Positions 1-9,281 are shown, numbered from the stretch's first letter. The stretch is DNA of 64,000 bases from Streptomyces zhihengii (GCF_016919245.1 NZ_JAFEJA010000002.1:2234501-2298500); one strand, 5' to 3'. Numbers and translations: made by a program. The notes: a model not told the origin generated them from the letters alone.

Positions 1-1510
1 GCATCGAGGGCGGTGGTCGCGGAGTGGTGTCCCAGGCCGGGGCCGTGCTGCTGGTCGAGACCGCCCGCAAGGCCGGGCTGGACCAGGCGATATCGACGGC
101 ACTGACGCCGTGGCGACGTTCACGGGCAGTGCACGATCCAGGGAAGATCCTGCTGGACGTGGCACTCGCGGTCGCCCTGGGCGGGGACTGCCTCGCGGAT
201 GTCGGGATGCTGCGGGCCGAGCCGGCCGTGTTCGGGCCGGTGGCGTCCGACCCGACCGTCTCCCGGCTCGTCGACACCCTCGCCGCCGCCGGGCCGAAGG
301 CCCTGTCCGCGATACGGGCCGCGCGGGCCGAAGCCCGCGAGCGCGTCTGGAGCCTGGCCAAAACCGCGGCTCCTGACGCGGGCGGGCAGGTGATCGTGGA
401 CCTGGACGGGGTCCTCGTTCTGGCCCACTCCGAGAAGCAGGACGCCACCGCGACCTGGAAGAAGACCTTCGGACACCACCCCCTGATGGGGTTCGTCGAC
501 CACGGAAGCAGTGGCAGCGGGGAGCCGGTGGCCGGCCTGCTCAGGCCCGGCAACGCAGGCAGCAACACCGCCGCCGACCACATCACCACCACCCAACTCG
601 CCCTGGCCCAGCTGCCGAAGAAGTACCGGCGCGGACGCCGGACGCTGATCCGTACCGACTCAGGAGGCGGCACCCACGAGTTCGTCGCCTGGCTCGCCCA
701 ACGCGGCCGGTGGCTGTCGTACTCGGTCGGCATGACCATCACCGAGCAGATTCACCAGGCCGTCCTCAAGGCCCCCGCCTCGGCCTGGACGGCGGCGACC
801 GAGCCCGGCGGCGAGATCCGGGACGGGGCCTGGGTCGCCGAACTGTCCGGCGACTGCCTGAAGGGCTGGCCGAAGGGAATGCGGCTGATCGTGCGGAAGG
901 AACGGCCTCACCCCGGCGCCCAGTTGCGGATCACCGACGCCGACGGCCTGCGGCTCACCGCGTTCGCCACCAACACCACCGGCATCCCGATCGCCGCACT
1001 CGAACTGCGGCACCGCCGGCGAGCCCGGGCGGAGGACCGCATCCGTGCCGCTCGCGCCACCGGCCTGCGCAACCTGCCCCTGCACGACACCAAGCAGAAC
1101 CAGATCTGGCTGGAGATCGTCCAGATCGCCCTCGACCTCCTCGCCTGGATGCCCATGCTCGCCCTGACCGGCGAAACCCGCAGGTGGGAACCCCGCCGCC
1201 TGAGGCTCCGCCTCTTCTCCGCCGCCGCCCAGCTGGTCACCACCGCCCGCCGCCGGCACCTGCGGTTCGCCCGCCACTGGCCCTGGACCCACATGATCAC
1301 CGACGCCCTGGCACGACTCGAAGCCCTCCCGAACCCCGGCTGACCAGCGTGTTCCCGTCCCTGCGAGCAGCACCACCCCCGCCGGAGCCGTGGAACCCGG
1401 CGCCCACCCGACGCGACAGCCGGGCCATCAGCCTGACCACCACCAGCCCGAACAACCGAAACGGCCCGCCGAAGAAACCCACGGACCGTCACGAAAGATC
1501 GAGGTTAGGT
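1..1510 (+). mobile_element. IS1380-like insertion sequence, right part
   Basis: This holds the transposase and about 165 bases of 3' non-coding sequence. The segment ending near 1508 (CACGAAAGATCGAGGTTA) resembles the outer end of Streptomyces IS1380-type elements, but the left end is outside the window, so no inverted-repeat pair or target duplication can be verified. The right boundary is an estimate. Confidence 0.4.
3..1343 (+). CDS. IS1380-family transposase, 5' end outside window
   Basis: DDE transposase of an insertion sequence. The frame is open to the left window edge, so the GTG at 24 is unlikely to be the true start; a few dozen residues probably lie outside. Visible signatures include VDLDGVLV (first catalytic Asp region) near residue 130, RTDSGGGTHEF (second Asp region) near 215, and the C-terminal WLEIVQIALDLLAWM, where the Glu fits the third acidic residue. 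The length of about 440 visible residues agrees with the family. The C-terminal Arg-rich region is intact and there is no internal stop, so the gene may be active. The family call rests on these motifs; the exact IS name cannot be given. Confidence 0.88.
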   Translation: MEGGGRGVVSQAGAVLLVETARKAGLDQAISTALTPWRRSRAVHDPGKILLDVALAVALGGDCLADVGMLRAEPAVFGPVASDPTVSRLVDTLAAAGPKALSAIRAARAEARERVWSLAKTAAPDAGGQVIVDLDGVLVLAHSEKQDATATWKKTFGHHPLMGFVDHGSSGSGEPVAGLLRPGNAGSNTAADHITTTQLALAQLPKKYRRGRRTLIRTDSGGGTHEFVAWLAQRGRWLSYSVGMTITEQIHQAVLKAPASAWTAATEPGGEIRDGAWVAELSGDCLKGWPKGMRLIVRKERPHPGAQLRITDADGLRLTAFATNTTGIPIAALELRHRRRARAEDRIRAARATGLRNLPLHDTKQNQIWLEIVQIALDLLAWMPMLALTGETRRWEPRRLRLRLFSAAAQLVTTARRRHLRFARHWPWTHMITDALARLEALPNPG

Positions 1511-2725
1511 GGCGCCACGCCGACGACCAGCGCTTCGATACATAAATTAGGGCGCTACGAACCTGGCGGGGAGATGGAGGGCCACTGCGATGATCGGAAC
1601 CGTGTTCCGGAGTGAGGGCATGCCGTAGGGCAGCTTCGACTGCCGGGGGGAGTTGACGGCCCAGGCCTGCCCGGCCGGCACCATCGGCGCCCGTATTTCC
1701 GCCTTCGGGGCGGATTTGTGGCGCATGGACCTTGGTCCTGTGACTGTGTGGCATGCGTCGCGCCCGCGCGCTCGTACACAAAAGCCCGCGCAGCCCGGCG
1801 ATCCTAACTGGAGCGCTGTCAGCTCTCACCCCTGCTCGACGGACGGACAACGCCCACCTGCGCCGGCGGGCGGACGGCGCCGCAGGACCCACGTGCTCTC
1901 CCTCTACTGGCCGGCGCGGACCGTTTCGCATCCAGCCGCAGGGTGAGGGAGCCCCGGACACAGGCGAGTGCCGCGACATCGTCTGCGTTGGCGTCGACTT
2001 CCCCAGGGGACTACTTCCCCCTGGCGCCGCAGTGGATACAGAGATGAACGGGCACGAGCTTTCAGAGGGGGGAGGGCATGGGCCTGTTTGCCGACTTCCT
2101 CGTCGGCCTGGGTGGGCAGGCCGACGAGCTGACAGGGCCGCGTTGAAACCTGCGAACGCGAACAGTCAACCGGTGGCGATCCACGCCCGGCCGCCGTTCA
2201 TGACAGGGAACCCCCGCCCCGCTCGATGGGTATGACACCGGACGCCCCCGTCTGGCCGTCATGACTCCACAGGCCAGCCGCCAACGGCGCTATGCGGCAG
2301 CCTACTTGGCGAAGTCTGCCACGATGCCTGGAATCCAGCCTCTGCAGTGTGCCTTCATGCCCAACCGCCGGCCCCTCGCCGAGGCAGGCCGCCGCGTCCG
2401 CCCGTGCGCACGCGGCCGACCAGCGTGCGATGGCCGACATTCTCGCCTCGGTGCTGAAGGACATCACCGCCCCACGGCTACCCACCCCTCAAAGACGGGT
2501 GTGCTGTGGGGAAGCCTGAGGGCCTGGCCGGCGAGGAATTCCGTGTCGCCGAGCATGGGCTGCGCCTGTCCTCGGCCGTCATGGTGGAGCCCGCGCCGAG
2601 CCAGCAGGCGCGAGCTCACGGCCCAAAAGACACACCGCTTAGACCTGACGATCGTCGTGATCAGCGTCAACTCCGAGCCGGACACCCCTGCCCCCGACAC
2701 TTTGCCGCGGCTTGAGCGCTGCGCT
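1511..2725. other. 1.2-kb stretch without a recognisable gene
   Basis: Reading frames here are short and Arg/Pro/Gly-rich, as expected for non-coding high-GC DNA. Two items stand out. A small hairpin (TCCGCC, loop TTCG, GGCGGA) lies around 1699-1715. A 22-codon ORF at 2078-2146, beginning MGLFADFLVG, is preceded by a strong GGGGGAGG ribosome-binding site; it looks like the intact start of a gene whose remainder is lost. Nothing else could be assigned. Confidence 0.45.
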
Positions 2726-2986
2726 CTATCTCCTGCGCGCCCGTGCAACCAGAAAGGCCGCTCCCACAATGACGATCAAAATGATGGCGATGATCCAGAA
2801 CGGTGGGGAGCCCTCGCCCGCTCCCTTGGCCAAGAGCTGCATCTGCGACATGTCGATTCCCGTCCATTCATGTAACTGATCAAGGCCCGCCTTCCCGGAT
2901 GCCCGGTCCACATGTACGTACCCGAACAATCGATCCAGCTTCGATGGCGGGCGGTCCAAGTCCCATGTCTGAGGACGCGGGGCCAC
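2726..2986 (-). CDS. small hypothetical protein with C-terminal membrane anchor
   Basis: An 86-residue protein from a GTG start; an in-frame TGA lies just upstream, so it cannot begin earlier. The N-terminal 60 residues are soluble and contain FGYVHVDRASG and LHEWTGID. Residues about 63-82 form one hydrophobic helix (FWIIAIILIVIVGAAFL) followed by an RARRR tail, giving a tail-anchored topology. Third-position G/C bias is weaker than in neighbouring genes and the ribosome-binding site is poor. It could be a real small membrane protein or the surviving C-terminus of a larger one. Function unknown. Confidence 0.4.
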   Translation of the reverse strand: MAPRPQTWDLDRPPSKLDRLFGYVHVDRASGKAGLDQLHEWTGIDMSQMQLLAKGAGEGSPPFWIIAIILIVIVGAAFLVARARRR

Positions 2987-3089
2987 GGCCTGGATACGAC
3001 TACGCCGAACTCACCGACGCCCCCCAGCGGACTCCTCTTGGACGTCACCGGCCGGCCCGGCGATGACCGCGCCACTGAAGCTGCACTCG

Positions 3090-3212
3090 TCACCCCCCGA
3101 GACAGTGCGCTGCGCGTACGTTCTCGTCGCGGTCGTCGGTGAAGAGGAAGTCGCCGGGGGCGGCGTGCAGGGCGACGACGCAGTGGCGCAACGCCGCCGG
3201 GTCTGGTTTGGT
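3090..3212 (-). pseudogene. HAD-superfamily hydrolase, C-terminal fragment
   Basis: About 40 codons encode KPDPAALRHCV...PGDFLFTDDRDENVRAAHCLGG. This matches the C-terminal motifs III/IV of HAD phosphatases: the lysine followed by PDP, and the DD-x-x-ENV metal-binding motif. No motif I (DxDGT) or cap domain can be found upstream in any frame, so this is a remnant. It ends in a stop shortly after the motif and sits just left of the permease gene. Product identity is supported by motif only. Confidence 0.6.
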
Positions 3213-3322
3213 GCGTGTGCTCGTGGCCTGGGGTTGCGCCAGACGGCCCGGCCCGGCTCCCGTATCGTCGCCCGATATCGGAGCGCGTAACGTACGCGGC
3301 TGGTGCCGCCGAGGAGTGGGCC

Positions 3323-4597
3323 GTGAGCAAGTCACCGACTGCCGCCGGGATACCGGACGAACTTCAGCGGCGGCTGGGGGTGTCTGACGCCGTGGTGATC
3401 GGCCTGGGGGCGATGATCGGCGCGGGCATCTTCGCTGCGCTCGCGCCGGCCGCGCTAGCGGCCGGTTCCGGGCTGCTGATCAGCCTGGCCCTGGCCGCAG
3501 TGGTCGCGTATTGCAACGCCACCTCCTCCGCCCGGCTCGCCGCCCGCTACCCGGCCTCGGGCGGCACCTACTTCTACGGCCGTGAGCGGCTCGGCGACTT
3601 CTGGGGCTACCTCGCCGGGTGGGCCTTTGTGGTGGGCAAGACCGCTTCCTGCGCGGCCATGGCCCTCACGGTGGGCTCGTACGTGTGGCCCGGCCAGGCG
3701 CATGCCGTCGCGGTCGCGGCGGTGGTGGCGCTGACCGCAGTGAACTATGCAGGGGTGCAGAAGTCGGCGCTGCTGACCCGGGTGATCGTGGCCGTGGTGC
3801 TTGCAGTGCTCGCCGCCGTAGTGGTCGCCTCCCTCACCTCTTCCGCGTCCAGTGCGGCCCGGCTCGGTGTCGGGGGAGATGCGACCTTCGGCGGGGTGCT
3901 CCAGGCGGCGGGAATGCTGTTCTTCGCCTTTGCCGGGTACGCCCGCATCGCCACCCTCGGCGAGGAGGTCCGCGACCCGCAGCGCACCATCCCCCGGGGT
4001 ATTGCGATTGCCCTCGGTATCACGCTGTTCGTCTACACCGTCGTCGCCATATCTGTGCTGAGCGTTCTCGGCCCGCAGGGGCTGGGACAGGCTGGCGCGC
4101 CCCTGTCCGACGCTGCAAGGGCGGCGGGCGCCGACTGGCTGGTGCCGGCGGTGCGCGTCGGTGGGGCTGTGGCCGCACTCGGCTCGCTGCTCGCGCTGAT
4201 CCTCGGCGTGTCGCGCACCACTTTGGCCATGGCGCGCGACCGGCACCTCCCGCACGGCCTAGCCGCGGTCCACCCGAAGTTCGAGGTGCCGCACCGGGCA
4301 GAGCTTTTGGTGGGCGCCGTAGTAGCCGTAGTCGCTGCGATGGGGGACGTGCGCGAGGCGATCGGGTTCTCCTCCTTCGGCGTCCTGGCGTACTACGCCA
4401 TCGCCAACGCCTCCGCCTGGACCCTCACCCCGGACGAGGGCCGCCCGGCCAGAGTGATCCCTGTCCTCGGGCTAGTCGGCTGCCTCATTCTGGCCTTTGC
4501 CCTCCCGCTGTCCTCGGTGATCGGGGGTGCCGCGGTCCTGGCCCTCGGCGCCGCCGCCTACGGGGTCCGGCGTGCAGTGGCCGCGCGCACGCCATGA
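3323..4597 (+). CDS. APC-family amino acid permease
   Basis: A 424-residue polytopic membrane transporter of the amino acid-polyamine-organocation superfamily, probably taking up an amino acid or amine by ion symport. The GTG start is chosen because GAGGAG lies 6 bases upstream; longer readings in this frame have no ribosome-binding site. Early in the protein is GLGAMIGAGIF, the unwound helix-1 substrate and ion site of the family, followed by a YPASGGTYFYGRE loop and about 12 hydrophobic segments. No substrate can be deduced. It stands alone, with a convergent DUF6223 gene 16 bases downstream. Confidence 0.88.
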   Translation: MSKSPTAAGIPDELQRRLGVSDAVVIGLGAMIGAGIFAALAPAALAAGSGLLISLALAAVVAYCNATSSARLAARYPASGGTYFYGRERLGDFWGYLAGWAFVVGKTASCAAMALTVGSYVWPGQAHAVAVAAVVALTAVNYAGVQKSALLTRVIVAVVLAVLAAVVVASLTSSASSAARLGVGGDATFGGVLQAAGMLFFAFAGYARIATLGEEVRDPQRTIPRGIAIALGITLFVYTVVAISVLSVLGPQGLGQAGAPLSDAARAAGADWLVPAVRVGGAVAALGSLLALILGVSRTTLAMARDRHLPHGLAAVHPKFEVPHRAELLVGAVVAVVAAMGDVREAIGFSSFGVLAYYAIANASAWTLTPDEGRPARVIPVLGLVGCLILAFALPLSSVIGGAAVLALGAAAYGVRRAVAARTP

Positions 4598-4613
4598 CCC
4601 GGCGGTCAGACGG

Positions 4614-4970
4614 TCATCCGGCCGGCTGACCGGCGCGGCGGAAACGGGTCAGCGCTTGGCGGCCGAGGAACACACCGCCCAGCCCCAGCGGGACGGCCAC
4701 GATGGCGCCGACGAGCCCGTTGCCCGTACCGGGGCCCCCGCTGGAGGTGACCAGGTGCAGCACCGCAAGGACCGTGCCGATCGCCCCTATCGCAATGGCC
4801 GACCTTCCGCCGGTGCGCGCGCTGCCGGTCCGGCCGCCGGAGCGCGTCAGGGCCAGCCAGCCGATCACCAGGCCGAGCAGCCCTACCCCGAGGGCCAGGT
4901 TGGCCCCCGTCCGTCCGTCGCCGATGATCCCGCCCTCGGCCGCCGCTATCAGTACTGCCGAAGCACTCAT
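4614..4970 (-). CDS. DUF6223 family small membrane protein
   Basis: A 118-residue protein with three hydrophobic stretches: one after the N-terminus (ANLALGVGLLGLVIGWLAL), one in the middle (AIAIGAIGTVLAVLHLV) and one near the C-terminus (LVGAIVAVPLGLGGVFL). The ATG was chosen because AAGGAGG lies 8 bases upstream. The residue pattern, including EGGIIGDGRTG near the start, matches the Streptomyces DUF6223 family, whose function is unknown. It is convergent with the permease, with only 16 bases between the stops. Confidence 0.75.
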   Translation of the reverse strand: MSASAVLIAAAEGGIIGDGRTGANLALGVGLLGLVIGWLALTRSGGRTGSARTGGRSAIAIGAIGTVLAVLHLVTSSGGPGTGNGLVGAIVAVPLGLGGVFLGRQALTRFRRAGQPAG

Positions 4971-5203
4971 ACCGCTGTCCTCCTTTTTCTCCGTCGTTTG
5001 AGTCCGGGCTGTGGTGCGCCTTGAGAATGCGCCACGGCCCTCCTGCCGGTCGTCCCGCATGCGCAGGCACTTTCCCCTGCCGCCGGTGCGGCAGCCGGGT
5101 CCTGCGGTTACGGCAGGCGGCGCACAGGTACCGCGCCCGCAGTAGTCGGCCGCTCGTCCGTGGGCCGGACTCGCCCGCCACCGCGTCCGGCTACGGTGCC
5201 CTC

Positions 5204-6331
5204 ATGAACAAGGGGCGGTTCACTGTTCCGGCCAAGGTCACCGACTGGTCGATCGCTTTGGGGGTGGCGGCACTTCTCCTGGGCACCGGGCTGTCCGGGC
5301 CCCACCCGTCCGAGAGCCGCGAGGTGCTCGGCCTGGCACTGCTGGCGGCCGGAGCGCTGGCACTGGCCGCTCGCCGCCGGGCACCGCTCGTGGTGCTGGC
5401 CGTCGGCGGGCTGTCCGCGGTGGGTTACCAGGCGGCCGGGTTCGAGGTGCTCGCCGTCTCTTACCTGGTCGCGGTGTACAGCGCCGTACGTGCCGGGCAC
5501 CGCGCCGTCACCCTGGCCGTGTCCGTGGGCCTGCTGGCTGCGCTCTTCCTCACGGCCCTCGTCTTCCCTGGCGGTGACCTTCGCGAGGTGGTGGGCCAGG
5601 CCCGGACGACTCTGGAGATTGCCTGGCTGATCGCCGCCATTGCCGCCGGCGAGGCGGTGCGGCAGGCCGAACGGCGGGCGGACGAAGCTGAGCACACCCG
5701 GGAGGAGACCGCACGGCGCCGGGCGGGTGAGGAGCGGCTGCGCATCGCGCGGGAGCTCCACGACTCGCTCACCCACCAGATTTCGGTCATCAAGGTGCAG
5801 TCCGAGGTCGCCGTCCACGTGGCCCGGCGGCGGGGCGAGCAGGTGCCGGAAGCGCTGCTGGTGATCCAGGAAGCCGGCCGGGAGGCGAGCCGGGAGCTGC
5901 GCGCGACCCTGGAGGCGTTGCGCGACGACGGCCTCACTCCGCCGCACGGATTCGACCACATACCGGACCTGGTGAAACAGTTCCAAACGACCGGCCTGGA
6001 GACGGCGCTGAGAGTCGAAGGGCGCCCGTACGCCGTGCCGGCCGCGGTAGGCCGCACCGCCTACCGGATCGTTCAGGAGTCGCTCACCAACGTCTCCCGG
6101 CACGCCGCCGCCACCACCGCCTCGGTCCTGATCGACCACCGGCCAGACGCCCTCGCTATCCGCGTAGACGACAACGGAAAGGCCACGCCGGACACCGCGC
6201 CGACGCCTGGCCTCGGGCTGCTCGGCATGCACGAACGCGTCACCGCCCTGGGCGGCTGCCTTCGCACAGAGCCGCGCAGCGCGGGCGGCTTCACCGTCCA
6301 GGCCGAACTCCCCTTGAGCGGAGCGTCGTGA
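5204..6331 (+). CDS. NarL-type sensor histidine kinase
   Basis: A 375-residue membrane kinase. Four to five transmembrane segments occupy about residues 12-145, followed by a charged helix. The HisKA_3 dimerisation domain carries the phosphorylated histidine H186 in RELHDSLTHQ, and the HATPase domain shows VDDNGK and GLGLLGMHERV. The N-terminal part has no extracellular domain, so the signal is probably sensed in or at the membrane. ATG at 5204 precedes MNKGRF, where homologous kinases begin. Its stop overlaps the start of the response regulator by 4 bases (GTGA), so the two form a translationally coupled two-component system. Confidence 0.9.
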   Translation: MNKGRFTVPAKVTDWSIALGVAALLLGTGLSGPHPSESREVLGLALLAAGALALAARRRAPLVVLAVGGLSAVGYQAAGFEVLAVSYLVAVYSAVRAGHRAVTLAVSVGLLAALFLTALVFPGGDLREVVGQARTTLEIAWLIAAIAAGEAVRQAERRADEAEHTREETARRRAGEERLRIARELHDSLTHQISVIKVQSEVAVHVARRRGEQVPEALLVIQEAGREASRELRATLEALRDDGLTPPHGFDHIPDLVKQFQTTGLETALRVEGRPYAVPAAVGRTAYRIVQESLTNVSRHAAATTASVLIDHRPDALAIRVDDNGKATPDTAPTPGLGLLGMHERVTALGGCLRTEPRSAGGFTVQAELPLSGAS

Positions 6332-6993
6332 TCCGGGTCCTGCTCGTCGACGACCAGCCGCTCCTGCGCAGCGGCTTCTGCGCGCTGCTCAGCCTCGAAG
6401 ACGACATCGAAGTGGTGGCCGAGGCCGCCGACGGCGAAGAGGGCCTGGCGCTCGTCAGGAAGCATGTGCCTGACGTTGCCCTCATCGACATCCAGATGCC
6501 TGTCATGGACGGCATCGAAGCAACCCGGCGCATCGCCGCAGACCCGGCCCTGGCAGGCGTGCACGTCGTCATGCTGACCAACTACGGCATGGACGAGTAC
6601 GTCTTCGACGCGCTGCGCGCCGGTGCCGCCGGGTTCCTCGTCAAGGACATCGTCCCGGAGGACTTCCTGCACGCCGTACGCGTCGCCGCCCGCGGTGACG
6701 CCCTGCTGGCGCCAGCGATCACCCGCAAACTCATCGACCGGTTCGTCACCCAGCCACCCACCAGCCGCGCCGTCGGCGGCTGCCTGGAGGAACTGACCAG
6801 CCGCGAACGCGAGGCGGTCGCTCTCGCCGCGCAGGGCTTGTCCAACGACGAGATCGCCGCCCGCATGGTCATCACCCCGCTGACCGCCAAGACCCACATC
6901 AACCGGGCCATGACCAAGCTCCACGCCCGCGACCGCGCCCAGCTCGTGGTCCTCGCCTACGAATCCGGCCTGGTGACCCCACACACCTCCTAA
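6328..6993 (+). CDS. LuxR/NarL-family response regulator
   Basis: A 221-residue cytoplasmic DNA-binding regulator. The receiver domain (1-120) has the acidic pair D9-D10, phospho-acceptor D54 in LIDIQMPVMDG, and the conserved lysine in LVKDI. The C-terminal LuxR helix-turn-helix begins at LTSREREAVALAAQG (about residue 155) and ends with KTHINRAMTKL. It is the partner of the overlapping kinase. In this helix-turn-helix the usual SPxTVKTH stretch reads TPLTAKTH. Target genes are not evident in the window. Confidence 0.92.
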   Translation: MIRVLLVDDQPLLRSGFCALLSLEDDIEVVAEAADGEEGLALVRKHVPDVALIDIQMPVMDGIEATRRIAADPALAGVHVVMLTNYGMDEYVFDALRAGAAGFLVKDIVPEDFLHAVRVAARGDALLAPAITRKLIDRFVTQPPTSRAVGGCLEELTSREREAVALAAQGLSNDEIAARMVITPLTAKTHINRAMTKLHARDRAQLVVLAYESGLVTPHTS

Positions 6994-7005
6994 CCCCCTG
7001 ACTTT

Positions 7006-7073
7006 GAGGGACCGCCTTCGGTCGACTCGGCGGTCACCGCTTCCGCGGTGCGGTCGATCCGGTCAAGTCCCTC
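7006..7073 (+). other. cloverleaf-like structured element
   Basis: GAGGGAC (7006-7012) pairs with GTCCCTC (7067-7073), enclosing ACCGCC/GGCGGT, CACCGC-ttcc-GCGGTG and a short CGG/CCG arm. The result is a four-way junction just after the response regulator stop. It most likely acts as a transcription terminator. It is not a tRNA, because the middle arm has only a 4-base loop and there is no canonical T-loop. The bases from 7074 to 7180 hold nothing recognisable. Confidence 0.4.
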
Positions 7074-7180
7074 TGCGGGGGCGCAGTTAGCGGGCTGGAG
7101 TCGAGTGTGAGGCTGCGGCCGACTGAGGGAGCCTGCCTGTGCGGCGGGCCCAGATGTCGAATGCGACAACAGTGAGTGTT

Positions 7181-7450
7181 TCAGCGTTGCCTCTCCAGGG
7201 TGGCGAGGGCCTTGGCGATGACGGTCATGCGTTCGGGCTGGTGCGGGCTCTGCGGAAGATCTGCCAGGACTTCAGCCGTGCCATGCCGCGTTCGACGGGT
7301 GTCCTTGCTGCGGCCAGGGTCCGGTTGACGGTGCGCTGGGTGAGGATGCGTTCACCGCCAGGTGGCCGTTTGAGTTTGGTGGTGACCCAGGGACCGGCGC
7401 CCTAGTGGCGCGGTCGGCGAGGATCGGAACGATCTGTCTATAGACGGCAC
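7181..7450 (-). pseudogene. IS5-type transposase, degenerate C-terminus
   Basis: Across frames the minus strand reads IVPILADRA, then GAGPWVTTKLKRPPG, then a run containing VERGMARLKSWQIFRR, and finally MTVIAKALATLERQR before a stop at 7181. This is the familiar C-terminus of IS5-type Streptomyces transposases. At least two single-base indels break it: one between ILADRA and GAGPWV, and one after SPN, where a base is missing before the CGCATGACC codons. The N-terminal two thirds is absent. Confidence 0.75.
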
Positions 7451-7493
7451 CAACCGCCTTCGCAGGTGCGGAGGCGTCTCGTATGCTGACAGC

Positions 7494-8972
7494 GTGGAGC
7501 GGGGAAGGCTGATCGCGGACCGGTACGAGCTGATCGGTCGTCTGGGCCGCGGTGGTATGGGCGAGGTGTGGGCCGCGCGGGATCGCGTGCTCCACCGTGA
7601 GGTTGCACTTAAACTCCTGGATCTGGACGGGATGACCCAGGCCGACCTGCCCCAGCGGTTCGAGCGCGAGGCGATAGCTGCCGCCCAGATCGTCCACCCC
7701 AACGTCGCCGCCCTGTTTGACCGGGGCGTCCACGGCGACGGGTTGTTCCTGGTCATGGAGAAGGTGTGCGGCCAGACACTCACAGCCAGTCTCTCTGCTG
7801 AGCGTGCATTGCCCGTGACACGTGCCGTGGCCATCGCCAGCGGCATCTGTGCCGCGCTGGAGGCCGCCCACCGGGCCCAGGTCATCCACTACGACATCAA
7901 GCCCCACAACGTCATCATCACCGGCGACGGGCTGGTGAAGGTCATCGACTTCGGGATCGCCGGGTTCGTCGAGGCTGCCTTCACCGTGGCCCGCTCCTCT
8001 CAACTGGCCCCTGCTGGAACGCCGGAGTTCGGCGCACCGGAGCAGTTCCTCACGGAACGCGGCGACGAACGGTCGGACCTGTACGCACTCGGTGGGGTGC
8101 TCTTCGCGATGCTCGCAGGGCGAGCGCCTTTCACCGGGCACAACAGCATCGCGGTCGTGCGGCGCAAGCTCGACGAGGAGGCCCCGCCCCTCGACGGACT
8201 TCGCCCCGGCCTGCCGCCGGAGGTGACCACACTTGTTGCCGACCTCCTGGAGCGCGATCCCGACCGGCGTCCCCAGTCAGCAGAGCAGGTCCAGCAGCGG
8301 CTGCAGGCAATCCTGGTGTCGTGTGCGGCAGCAGAAGCTCCCACCGCGGCGATGTCCCGCCCCCCTCGCACCCGCATCATGGACGACGACACGCAGCGGC
8401 GGCACCAGTCGCCCTCTCCCGGCTCCTGGAACCGCGCTTCCACCGACGAGACTCCGTTCACTCCGGACGCCCTACTGCCGCAGCGGTTCACCAACGACCT
8501 GGACATCAAGTTCACGCGGATCGCCGAGGACACCCGCTTCTCCCATGAAGCGGGCCCCAGCGACCTGGCCGAGGAACTCGAGCACCGTGGTTGTACCGAA
8601 GTGGTCGTCGGTGTCTATGCGGAGCAGCCCGGGCCCCACACCACGCCAGAGAACCCTGTCTACGTCTCAGTCCAAGTTTTCGCATTCCCCGACGCGGCGA
8701 CGGCCCAGGACGCGCAGAATTACCTGGCAGACGAGGGCAGGCCCTGGCAACTCACCATCTGGAGCGCCCGCGAGGGGGGCGGCCTCACCCCCTGTCCCGA
8801 CACGGTCCGCCGCAGCTTCCGATGGCGGTACAGCCAGAGAAACCACCGCTACCTGACCGCGGCGCTGGCCTACCGCGCCGACCTAACCAAGGACGGCTCC
8901 ATCCAGCCCTGGCTCGCCGCAGCTGCCCGCAAGGCTGCGGTTTCCACCGGACCGCAGAACCATCACGGCTAG
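7494..8972 (+). CDS. Ser/Thr protein kinase (non-RD type) with unknown C-terminal domain
   Basis: A 492-residue eukaryotic-type kinase. Residues 8-270 form the catalytic domain: glycine loop GRLGRGGMGEV, ATP-anchoring K40, catalytic loop HYDIKPHN with D134, and DFG in VIDFGIAG. In the catalytic loop the usual HRD arginine is tyrosine, so activation-loop phosphorylation may not be needed. A linker rich in Pro/Ser/Thr follows, then a C-terminal domain (about 320-492) with no transmembrane helix and no PASTA repeats. It is therefore a soluble kinase. GTG at 7494 is used; no good ribosome-binding site is visible and expression could be leaderless. The upstream flank is a transposase remnant. Confidence 0.88.
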   Translation: MERGRLIADRYELIGRLGRGGMGEVWAARDRVLHREVALKLLDLDGMTQADLPQRFEREAIAAAQIVHPNVAALFDRGVHGDGLFLVMEKVCGQTLTASLSAERALPVTRAVAIASGICAALEAAHRAQVIHYDIKPHNVIITGDGLVKVIDFGIAGFVEAAFTVARSSQLAPAGTPEFGAPEQFLTERGDERSDLYALGGVLFAMLAGRAPFTGHNSIAVVRRKLDEEAPPLDGLRPGLPPEVTTLVADLLERDPDRRPQSAEQVQQRLQAILVSCAAAEAPTAAMSRPPRTRIMDDDTQRRHQSPSPGSWNRASTDETPFTPDALLPQRFTNDLDIKFTRIAEDTRFSHEAGPSDLAEELEHRGCTEVVVGVYAEQPGPHTTPENPVYVSVQVFAFPDAATAQDAQNYLADEGRPWQLTIWSAREGGGLTPCPDTVRRSFRWRYSQRNHRYLTAALAYRADLTKDGSIQPWLAAAARKAAVSTGPQNHHG

Positions 8973-9180
8973 GGCATGGGCAGCGGTGCGCCGCCGCAGC
9001 TGCGGGCGAAGTGCGAGAGCCGGACCAGAGGTGTTTAACCCACAGGTACCGGCGCACGTGGCTCTCGTACTCCTTGCGCAGCGTCCGGGCCGAGACGCCC
9101 TTGAGCGAGTTGACCAGCTTCGACAGCTCAGACGCCGCAGGCCCCCACCTTCGGGTGGACGAAGCTGCTTTCACAGCACG
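8973..9180 (-). pseudogene. IS200/IS605-type transposase (TnpA), degenerate
   Basis: The minus strand encodes LSKLVNSLKGVSARTLRKEY, then an HVRRYLWVKHLWSGS block, and after a frameshift RSCGGAPLPMP-stop. These match the C-terminal half of the IS200 Y1-transposase, in which the LVNSLKGVSSR helix and SCGGAPL stretch are conserved. An upstream VHPKV fragment lies in another frame. The catalytic HUH region is missing and there is at least one frameshift, so it is inactive. Confidence 0.75.
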
Positions 9181-9250
9181 CTCTAGGCGGGGCCGTCCTC
9201 GCGCCGAAGGTGCGCACACTCTCGACCCCGCACCCGAGCCCGCCCGGGTC

Positions 9251-9281
9251 CCCGCCCCGGTCCGGGACAGTCCGGGGCGGG
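9251..9281 (-). terminator. strong hairpin terminator of the xylanase gene
   Basis: CCCGCCCCGG (9251-9260) and CCGGGGCGGG (9272-9281) form a perfect 10-bp stem with an 11-base loop, 100 bases downstream of the xylanase stop on the minus strand. There is no U-tract, as is common in Streptomyces. Confidence 0.6.

Noticed and set aside
1428..2235. Candidate ORFs of 95-183 codons in both strands
   Set aside because: No domain, no ribosome-binding site and amino-acid composition of non-coding high-GC DNA.
7006..7073. Possible tRNA gene
   Set aside because: The pairing outline is tRNA-like but the anticodon-type arm has a 4-base loop and there is no T-loop consensus.
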